From Dipteris shenzhenensis (taxonomy: Eukaryota > Polypodiophyta > Polypodiopsida > Gleicheniales), in NCBI GenBank assembly GCA_047967505.1, contig CM106538.1: a stretch of 64,000 bases of DNA; one strand, 5' to 3'. The number at the start of each line of letters is the position of its first letter. Within the stretch, counting starts at the first letter, position 1. This document shows positions 55,216 to 64,000 of this stretch, in pieces. The notes under the pieces were generated by a model, which was given only the letters and a program-made list of their open reading frames with translations, was not told the origin of the DNA and ran no database searches. Both the position numbers and the translations under genes were made by a program.

Positions 55216-55596
55216 TTCTTGAAGGTGAAATGGGTTATTTTAGAATTAATTTCAAACCATCCGCTATAGCCACTTTCCACATCTTCCTTACTACCATGTG
55301 GCTCTGCAGCATCACCTTCTAGATCGAATAATTATTTCCATCCAGTTTGCTCCCTCTCCAAAGTTTGGGAATAGCATCTGTGAAGTCATGAAGATCTGGA
55401 ATAGATCTAATAACAAAGATGCAACCAAAACTCTTCAATCCCTACTTGACAAAGGCACACGTATCAGAATCTCGGTCACTTTCAATCTCGCAAAGATACC
55501 TATCCTTCAGATGTCGCAAATTCTGCACTTTCTGAATTGAGGTCCCCTTTCTTTCATGAAAGGTCCTCTCAACACCACTTGTAAATCTCCCTCGGG
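55216..55596. other. retrotransposon internal region or unique DNA
   Basis: Between the nad1 insert and a minus-oriented primer-binding site. A short plus ORF (55298-55540) is not recognised. If the LTR at 55609 is a 5' LTR, this is the start of its internal region. Confidence 0.3.
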
Positions 55597-56143
55597 GATC
55601 TGATACCATGTTAGAATAACAGATAGAGGTTGCTTGTTGTTGTAGCTACACTCACGTAGTGGTAGAATATGCCCAAGAATCACACAATGCATTAATCAAA
55701 TCTCACTGTTGTGTACAGGACTATTGTTGAAGCATACACACAGGACCAAAGAGATATATTGCCAAACAAAGATATAAGCGATCTTCCACAATGGACAAAA
55801 CAATATGCCCTCACACAAGTACAACTTCAACAGCACAAAGCTTCTCCACTTGTACCGTGGACTAAGTAATCTTTTGCCTTTAGCCTCTCATCGATTTTGG
55901 TGGTGATAGACCTCCCTGTTGCTCTTCTTCTTGGGTGCTAGGATCCAATTGGGGCTCCAGTTTATAACCAGATCCCCCAGACTAGCTAACTAGTCTATCC
56001 AATTCCTTACCCGCCTGCCCTTTTATTGACCCCTTGGTAGGCTCCGCACCTATAGCTTGTGACAATCAATCTGTTGGTTGCTCACATATCACACCCAAAG
56101 ACTCAGAAACTGTGTTGCAATTCTAGATCATCTACAACTAACA
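55597..56143 (-). mobile_element. LTR with adjacent primer-binding site, minus orientation
   Basis: The plus strand carries TCTGATACCA (55599-55608), the complement of the tRNA-Met primer-binding site TGGTATCAGA, directly against TGTTAGAATAAC at 55609. The LTR ends CTAACA at 56143, giving TGTTAG/CTAACA ends and 535 bp. A TATA-like TTATAAA lies on minus near 55970. The LTR therefore reads leftward. Little internal sequence remains before the nad1 insert. Confidence 0.65.
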
Positions 56144-58394
56144 CACTCATTGTTTTCTATATCAGGCTTTTACTTCCCACTTGTGGATAGCTAAGGCCAA
56201 AAGCATGGATGGGTTGGCTAAATTAGAGGAGCTACCACTGCAAGTCTAGATGAACATGAGGGAGGGGAAAGCTTTTCTGATCCCATGAGGCTGATGAGTT
56301 CCTAGAATTTTTGAGGATTCTGGAGGTAGACGGGGTGCAGAACGTTTGGCAGAAAAACCTCATATGAAGAAGAAAATTACATACAGAGGGTGTTAGCAGG
56401 AACATCGAACTTCATCTGCACAAACTTCATGAGGAAAGATAAGTACAAGGTGCTAGCTAGAACCAATGGCACTATTTCTATAAAGACTACTAAGTAACAG
56501 GTCGATCAAAAATCATCATCTGCCATGAATCGATAGACGAGGCTCTTGATCCGGTTATAGCTCTTGATGAGCTTATAGTTGAAAGAGGAAAAGTGTAATT
56601 ATGGGATCTTATTTATTGAAGACTTACCCGGATTCCACATCAAAGCATGTGCTCCCTGATCTTGATGACCTGCAACAACATGGTCTTTTCTCTGCCTTCG
56701 AGATAAAAAAAAAGCTAAAAGATGACAAAAATATTCATGAGACTTATTCTCGGCGCTAATATTCCCGATGATTCTTGATGCACAGGGAATTCCCTTGGAT
56801 TATAACTCTTTGGGGGAGGAAGCATGCTACCTCCTCACCCACACTATGTGTGGTTATACTAATTAGCATATAAATATTTTTAATTTTTTGTTTATGCAAA
56901 ATTTCTTGTTTTCAATCTAAATTCTTACAACATCCCTCTCTCTTGATGCATGTTCTTGATGTGAGGGAGCAAAAAAATCCAAGCTGGATGCAACATCAAA
57001 GGATGATGACACCTTTATTCATATGGTTGTAGTCCATGTGACAATATTGTATAGACTACAATGAAGATTAGTTATGAGCTCTTGTGAGCATCACCTTATT
57101 CATGTATTTGTTGGGCTTCAACTTAAAAAATATGGACATCACTAAGTCCATGATAAATCACCACCCCTGACATTTGCAGGCAGGATTGGGTCCCCACGGA
57201 CCCTGTGTCACGTCTCATGTCCATATTTTTACTCATTTTTTTTCTTTAAATTTTGATAAAATGTTGGGATTCAAGTTCAATGCTAGCGATCTAAAGGCTG
57301 CCTACCGTACCTGTAGTTGTGTTAGCTTCATTGATAATATTATTGGAGTGCATTATCGTGGATGGGAAAATAGGGGATAAAAGATGTTATAGGTCTTTTT
57401 GATACTCTTTTCTATAGGAGAAAGATTTATATGGATTCATCCCATTTGACAATTGTCCAATATGCTTGCACAAAAGCAAATCCACTTTGCCTAGTAGCTT
57501 GTACAAATCATTGAGACTGAGGATGGTCCTTGGATGGATGTGTTCATCAAAAATCATTTACCCATTCAGTGATTTGGATGGTTTCATTGCTAAGAACTTC
57601 CTAGTAGAGTTCGGGTATACTTCCTTAATTCTTGTGAGTATTTATGATCAAAACATCACCACATGCCAGGCATCGAAACTACTTGTTTGTTGTCAAGCCT
57701 ATAATAATAACACTGTAAATACTAGAAGTTTTGCCAATCTACTACTAGATTAACTTTAGGCTCATAAAGATGCCTCACAATCTATAGGAAGCATTCTTGC
57801 AATTTGTTCTCCTTTCCATATGTAGAGTTTGTGTAGTGCTCCATGTTGAACAAAGTAAGCATTAAACTTTCTTCAGCCCTGGATGTGGTATAATATTTTT
57901 ATGTGGGAGATTTTTTGTGTAATGGTATGCAATCAGGCCACATAGTTAAATGAAAAAAGTTCGTTAAGAATAATTTTACATGCATATACTAGCAAATTTT
58001 AAGGAAAAAAAGAGAAGATTCTCTTACATGAAAAGTGTTAAAATTAAAGAGTTTCTCTAGAGATATCAGATTTTTTCTAAATTGGAGCCTTTTCTTTTCT
58101 ATTGATTTGATAAGTGTGATATATTTTGAATGCCCACTTTAGTCGCCTTTATCGAGCACTCTAAGATGGCACCCCCCTCCATCTCTTTCATACATCATTG
58201 TCCAAGTTAGAGTTTAGATGGTATAAATTTCACAATAACAATACATGGTAGATAATTTTTATAGTTACATCCACAAAGAAACCATTGATCATCCTAAAGC
58301 ATGCATACGAGGTGGGTTAGACCATTCTTATAGGTGTATTCATACTCTAGGGTGCAATCTAACTAGTCCTATTCACACACAAGCACACCTAAAG
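56144..58394. other. intergenic, nothing firmly recognised
   Basis: Several short frames (for example 57174-57380 and 57466-57753) show no family signature. It may be decayed retrotransposon DNA. Confidence 0.3.
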
Positions 58395-58677
58395 TGTTGA
58401 GAGAAGTGTTAGAGATATGCAAAAGAGGAATGGTGACAAAGGGAGGGATAGGCAAAAGAGGAATGATGACAAAGGGAGGGATAGATAGCCACCACAAATA
58501 AAAAATCATGCACTTCTCTCTTTAATAGGGTGACTTACAAGGTTATATACATAACCCTACTTAGGAACCCTATTTGAGTACTTACACCATGTCTTCCATT
58601 GTAGGACATTCCTTTTCCTACCAATCTTTATGTACACATTTTCCTCTTATGTATATGTGTAATTTATATTCTCAACA
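58395..58677 (+). mobile_element. probable solo LTR, 283 bp
   Basis: TGTTGAGAGAAG at 58395 and ATTCTCAACA ending at 58677 give 8-bp inverted ends TGTTGAGA/TCTCAACA. A 33-bp unit (GCAAAAGAGGAATG, GACAAAGGGAGGGATAG) is repeated in tandem at about 58418-58485. No clear 5-bp target duplication or primer-binding site flanks it. A second TGTTGAGAGAAGTGTT start at about 59744 may be another partial copy. Confidence 0.4.
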
Positions 58678-59989
58678 CCTTTCTTAAATTTCACTTCATA
58701 AGATGAGGGTGGATAGTAAAACAAGAAATTGCTATGAGAATGAAGTTGCAAAATTGGTGGGATCATAAGTTAGAGTGTGAAATGTTGAGCAAAATTATGA
58801 AACATAAGAGCAACTTATCCATTAATCTCTCTCGAAAATGAAACTCGACTCAAGATACAGACATTGCACACAGAAAGAGGTGGGGAATACTTGCATGCAG
58901 ATTTTGATGTTACTGCTTACTCATGTGTGAGACAATATATCAAATCTACTTGTTTTGAGAATGGTATCTTAAGTGATGATACACCTCCATATGCTTGATG
59001 TGGGCATGCAAAATCAAGTTCTTAGACAAATGGATGTTGCTCATGTTATTGGAGTAGATGGTGTGGGACTAACATCTGAGAAAATTTAAGTTTGTAAGAG
59101 TAGTGTGTGAAACGAAAGTGCTTCACTAGTTGTTCTAAATTCTATGCCTATATTGGAGATAATGCAATAGAATACTAGTTTTTAATTTGCCAAGATGGAA
59201 TGTCAAACTAAGTTCTTTCAACCCTAGAAGCCCAAAAGCCACATAAGTTGAGTAAGTTTAGTAAAAGTCTACTTTGCCCCATCTAAACCCCATCAAAAAT
59301 TGCACAAAAGTCAAGAAAGTCCCTTGTGAGTTTTAAGGCTTGAGGAGGCCTCGCAAGGGGTTGAACATGAAGAAATTTAGCAAAACAAATATAGACATTA
59401 ACAAAATTCCTTGGACTAGCACAAAGTTTGAGAGATGGCATATATTACACTCTCCCCCCAAACACCTAGTGGGTGAAAACTCCAAAGTTGAATATTTGGA
59501 ACTTCAAAATGAAAACTAAGGAGCTTCTAGACTACTTTAGAGGGAAAAAATGATATGTATAGCTACAACTATGGAAGCTAAAAGAGAAGCGTACTTTGTC
59601 TTTAAAAAGTCACATTGCTCAAACTGTGCAAGGGGCTGCTACGGTCAAGCTACACGAGAAGGTTGCTATGACTTGAAAACTCACACTCCTTAAACTATAA
59701 AAGGAGGAAAGATTAAAAAAGGACCATCAGGTTTGATAGCATGTTGAGAGAAGTGTTGGAGGCATGAGAGAGAGGAGTGAAGTAATATAAGATATGGTTA
59801 GCTTTCGACAAAAAGTTTGACCAAAATTTGTGAATAAAACAAAAGTTTCCAAGGAAGTTAACGTAAAATAAGCATTAGTCAATATATTAGTTAGACATCG
59901 ATGCTATGTGTGCAAATAAGATTTTGTAAGACTAAATGGGGCTTTGTGAACCCCATTCTACTCCAATACAAGAAAACATAAAAATTAAT
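58678..59989. other. intergenic, nothing firmly recognised
   Basis: AT-rich DNA with a partial LTR-like start at about 59744. No coding was recognised until the copia region. Confidence 0.3.
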
Positions 59990-61985
59990 AGCATATGCCC
60001 ACATACATGATGATCATCACAGGAAATTGGATGCGGTCATGTAAATGCATCATGGTTGGCTACAGTGAAGAAAGCAAGGCATACAAGTTGTATGATCCCA
60101 TCAACTGCAAGGTCATTATCTCCAAAGATGTAATCTTTGATGAGGAATCAGAATGGAAAACCTCAAATACACAGGAGATGGAACCATCGACTTCATGGTC
60201 ATCTACAGAACAGGTTGATGAAGATGAGTAAGAATTGCCAGCAAAACCCCAAGCAGAGCCATAACAGCTCAGACGGTCTACTAGGGAAAGCAGACCACTA
60301 GCTAGATTGACATATGCTCACAAAGGTAAATAAATTCAAGTTGAAACCACCAGTTATGCTCTTATGACTACCCTCATGGCTATAGAAGAGCCAATGTACT
60401 TCGAAGATGTAGTAGACAAGCTAGAATGGCAAACTGCTATGAATCATAGAAATGGATGCTTTGTATAAGAATAATACTTGGGAATTATGTGACCTTCCAC
60501 TAGGAAAGAAGGCTATAGCAAACAAATGGGTATACAAAGTGAAGTACAATCCAGATGGAAGTATTTAAAGATACAAAGCCAAACTAGTTGCAAAAGGATT
60601 TGCATAGCAATATGGTCAAGATTATGATGAGACTTATGCTCTAGTAAGCAAAGATGGATTCCATACGGTTCTTGATATCACTAGCAACACTCAGTAGATG
60701 GAATGTGTATCAGCTGGATGTCAAGAATGCATTTCTCAATGGTTATCTAGACGAGGAAGTCTACATGCAACAACCAGCAGGTTATGTGGAACCAGGAAAG
60801 GAGAATAAGGTTTGCCATCTCAAGAAGAGTCTCTATGGCTTAAAGCAAGCACCCAGAAGTTGGTACAACAGAATTGACAAGTATTTTGTTGATCTGGGAT
60901 ACATGAAATCCAATGCAGATCATACTCTCTACTACAAAGTTCAAGGGGAAGACATTACTATTGCACTTTTGTACATAGACGAGGAAGTCTACATGCAACA
61001 ACCAACAAGTTATGTTGAACCACGAAAGGAGAATAAGGTTTGCCAACAACCAGCAGGTTATGTTGAACCAGGAAAGAAGAATAAGGTTTGCCATCTCAAG
61101 AAGAGCCTCTATGGCTTAAAGCAAGCACCCAAAAGTTGGTACATGATAATTGACAAGTATTTTGCTGATCTGGGATACATGAAATCCAATGCAGATCATA
61201 CTCTCTACTATAAAATGCAAGGGGAAGACATTACTATTGCACTTTTATACGTAGATGATTTGATTGTGATAGGAAGCAAGGATAGCTTCATCAAAAATCT
61301 AAAACAAGACTTATCTATAGAGTTTGACATGAAAGATCTTGGACTTATGAACTATTGTCTTGGAATTGAGTTCTGGAGAGATTCAGATAGCACATTCATG
61401 AGTCAGCTCAAGTATGTTGATAGTCTCTTGAAGAAGTTTCATATGGCAGATTGCAAGATTGCAGCCACTCCCATGGAAAAAGCCTACAGTCAATGACATC
61501 TACTACAGGTAGCTCATTGGATCTCTTATATATCTGACTATCACACGGCCATATATTTGTTATGTAGTAAGCTCACTAGCACAGTTTATGGCAAATCTAA
61601 AACAATCTCACTGGAATGCAGCCAAAAGAGTCTTGAGATACATCAAAGTTACAAGACAGTTTGGGATAGAATACAGAGGAAGCCATCCCTTTTGCATAGA
61701 TAATGTGACAGTGACTATGCCGGAGATCATGAGACCGGGAGATCGATAAAGGGATATGCATTTTTCCTTGGTCAAGTTGCTATATCATGGTTGTCAAACA
61801 AACAGCCTACTGTTTCTTTGTCTTCGACTGAAGCAGAATATAGAGCACTTACTACAAGTGCATATGAGGCTATATGGCTCAGAAGACTATTGTCAGAAAT
61901 AGATTACTTTGATGAGTCAAAGCCAACAACAATATACTATGATAATCAATTGGCTCAAGCATTTGGCCAAGGATCCAGTATATGA
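59990..61985 (+). pseudogene. Ty1/copia pol remnant with in-frame RT duplication
   Basis: The end of integrase is seen first (CIMVGYSEESKAYKLYDP, then VIISKDVIFDEESEW; a frameshift lies just before it near 60036). RT begins with EWQTAMNH, NTWELCDLPLGKK and NKWVYKVKYNPDG. ORF 60654-61496 has LDVKNAFLNGYLDEEVYMQQ, KKSLYGLKQAPRSWY, the catalytic ALLYVDDL box and DLGLMNYCLGIEF. RNase H follows with shifts ([29 protein letters not shown]). Within RT, 228 bp from 60748 are duplicated from 60976, plus a nested 48-bp duplication. The first copy lacks the second Asp of YVDD. The sequence ends near 61985 before the dispersed repeat. Confidence 0.8.
60748..61251 (+). repeat. in-frame tandem duplication inside copia RT
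   Basis: The unit from TAGACGAGGAAGTCTAC (60748) recurs at 60976 (228 bp, 76 codons). Within the second unit a 48-bp (16-codon) block starting CAACAACC is repeated at 60996 and 61044. Both steps keep the frame. Short identical bases (CATAGA, where the ATAGA of TAC-ATAGA meets the GATGATTTG site) may have guided the first event. Confidence 0.85.
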
Positions 61986-61999
61986 GAAATAAGTGAAAA

Positions 62000-62575
62000 T
62001 GATAGAACACCCTTTTTTCGTACTTTTGCTGAGAAGAATTAGGTCACACCTTTGGTTTTTAAGAAGAGAGTAGTAATGTACACATGAATGAAAGTGATAA
62101 CAAAATAGGAGAGAAAAGGGGTGAATAGAGCTTGGATGGAAGTTTTCTCTGACAGATATTTGTAGGTGTAATAATAACATGAACAAAGAGGAGCAAAAAT
62201 GACTAATCAAGAGTAGAATAGAGATAGTTTGAAACAAGGTGCTAGAAGATGGTGGGAATGCATTTTTTGAGTGCATTGAGGAGGTGAAACGTTTTGGAAG
62301 AGAGAGAACAGTGAGAGAGTTTATTTGGAAGTCAAAGTTGGTTGGACTAGAAGGAAAACATGAGCATAGTTCTAGTTTAGGGCTATTTTGGATGGGAGAA
62401 AAACAACTAGGCCTGACATGTCACGCCGGATCTGCCATATCACACTGGACATGCCATGGGAAATATTTTATTGTGTGAAGCACCAATGATGGGTATTTTG
62501 GGAAAAAAAATGAAAACTTTCCCCTAGAATTGGGGAGCCTTTGTTACAGAGAAGTCCACATGGCATAACCTCCTT
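62000..62575 (+). repeat. dispersed repeat, copy B (see 1320-1890)
   Basis: Second copy of the repeat at 1320-1890, in the same orientation. Shared blocks include GACTAATCAA, TTTTTTGAGTGCATTGAGGA, GGACTAGAAGGAAAACATGA and TTACAGAGAAGTCCACA. It follows directly after the truncated copia sequence. Confidence 0.6.
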
Positions 62576-63556
<981 letters not shown>

Positions 63557-63908
63557 TTATTCTTGCACCCGATCACTATTAATTGTTGTAGCTCCCATCT
63601 CTTGATCAGCACCAAGCAACTCATTCATTGCATTGATCCATTGGACAATGAATGATGCTCGGCCTTGGTCCTTCTCAATTGCAACACAATTTTGGCCCTT
63701 CTCCAAAGCACAAATGATGGTAGGAGCCATACAAGAGATACAAAATGAATCCACTCTCAAACCATAATAACTCTATCATCTCATTGATCAATCTGTCAGG
63801 CTTCTGATAGCAATTGACCAAATGATGGGATGCATCTAAGAAGCATAACTTTCTTGTCACAATAGGATACTTGAATACATTTTTGACATTTGTTTTTCTA
63901 CAATACAT
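63557..63908 (-). pseudogene. possible N4/N6 DNA-methyltransferase-like fragment
   Basis: Two overlapping minus frames seem to be one protein broken by a shift near 63730. The first (from 63908) reads CFLDASHHLVNCYQKPDRLI, NEMIELLWFES and LYLLYGSY. The second continues ICALEKGQNCVAIEKDQGRA and IVQWINAMNELLG. The order matches the C-terminal SAM-binding part of beta-type DNA methylases (HPxxKPxxL, then LDxFxGSGTT, then ALExGRxxIxIEKD). The glycine motif is decayed (LLYGSY). I see no catalytic DPPY/NPPY motif in the window. It may extend beyond the fragment or belong to a transposon-borne methylase. Identification is tentative. Confidence 0.35.
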
Positions 63909-64000
63909 CCCAACCTTTCTCTTCTTAGAGGTAGAGAAATATCCAATTGTATCATCTCAAATAAACTAACCACTCTATCCCCTGGCATGTGTGTCAGATT

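Overview
This is plant nuclear DNA, most likely from a fern or another non-seed land plant. The evidence is a very long PLS-class PPR protein with the His-Gly-His-Gly linker style common in ferns and bryophytes, a single-exon GRAS regulator, an F-box exon, plant-type introns, and a dense nested load of CACTA, Ty3/gypsy, Ty1/copia, LINE and MITE sequence. Nothing bacterial, no CRISPR array and no rRNA was seen. The organism call is inference from sequence style, not from a search.

Layout. 1-4.3 kb: a small hypothetical ORF, a dispersed repeat, then two tandem decayed copies of a DYW-domain end. 4.3-8.2 kb: a minus-strand PPR gene whose DYW end is out of frame. It overlaps head-to-head with the first exon of an F-box gene (8.2-8.5 kb). 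8.7-11.3 kb: a rearranged block in which a nearly identical 1.49-kb copy of the PPR 5' half, with a different N-terminus, lies between 305-bp inverted arms. 11.5-14.6 kb: small tandem and GA-microsatellite repeats. 14.65-17.0 kb: a 2.3-kb pure polypyrimidine tract. 17.0-19.6 kb: the right end of an old CACTA element. 19.7-23.4 kb: decayed satellites and an unknown gene split by a 667-bp MITE. 25.8-26.4 kb: a solo LTR. 28.1-30.8 kb: a dead LINE. 33.0-35.6 kb: the GRAS gene, the best-preserved protein gene in the window.

36.4-52.3 kb is a nested transposon stack. A decayed Ty3/gypsy element (minus strand) is interrupted by a 7.0-kb CACTA element with perfect 3-bp target duplications. Three copies of one hAT-like MITE family lie in the gypsy and CACTA sequence. 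A second CACTA element of the same family follows in the opposite orientation (48.1-52.3 kb). The two CACTA copies have complementary losses: the first lacks the 5' exons of its transposase gene, the second lacks the 3' half and the right terminus. Many stop codons in both are C-to-T or G-to-A changes, as expected for methylated, silenced DNA.

53.1-64 kb holds further LTR debris, a nuclear copy of part of mitochondrial nad1, a copia pol region with an in-frame tandem duplication inside reverse transcriptase, a second copy of the repeat seen near 1.3 kb, a CT/CA microsatellite and a possible DNA-methyltransferase fragment.

Only the GRAS gene, the PPR gene and perhaps the F-box exon look like host genes. 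They do not form a pathway: the GRAS protein would act in nuclear transcription, the PPR in organelle RNA processing, the F-box in SCF ubiquitin ligases. The most informative parts are the PPR/F-box rearrangement and the CACTA/MITE/gypsy nest, where order of insertion can be read directly from the sequence.
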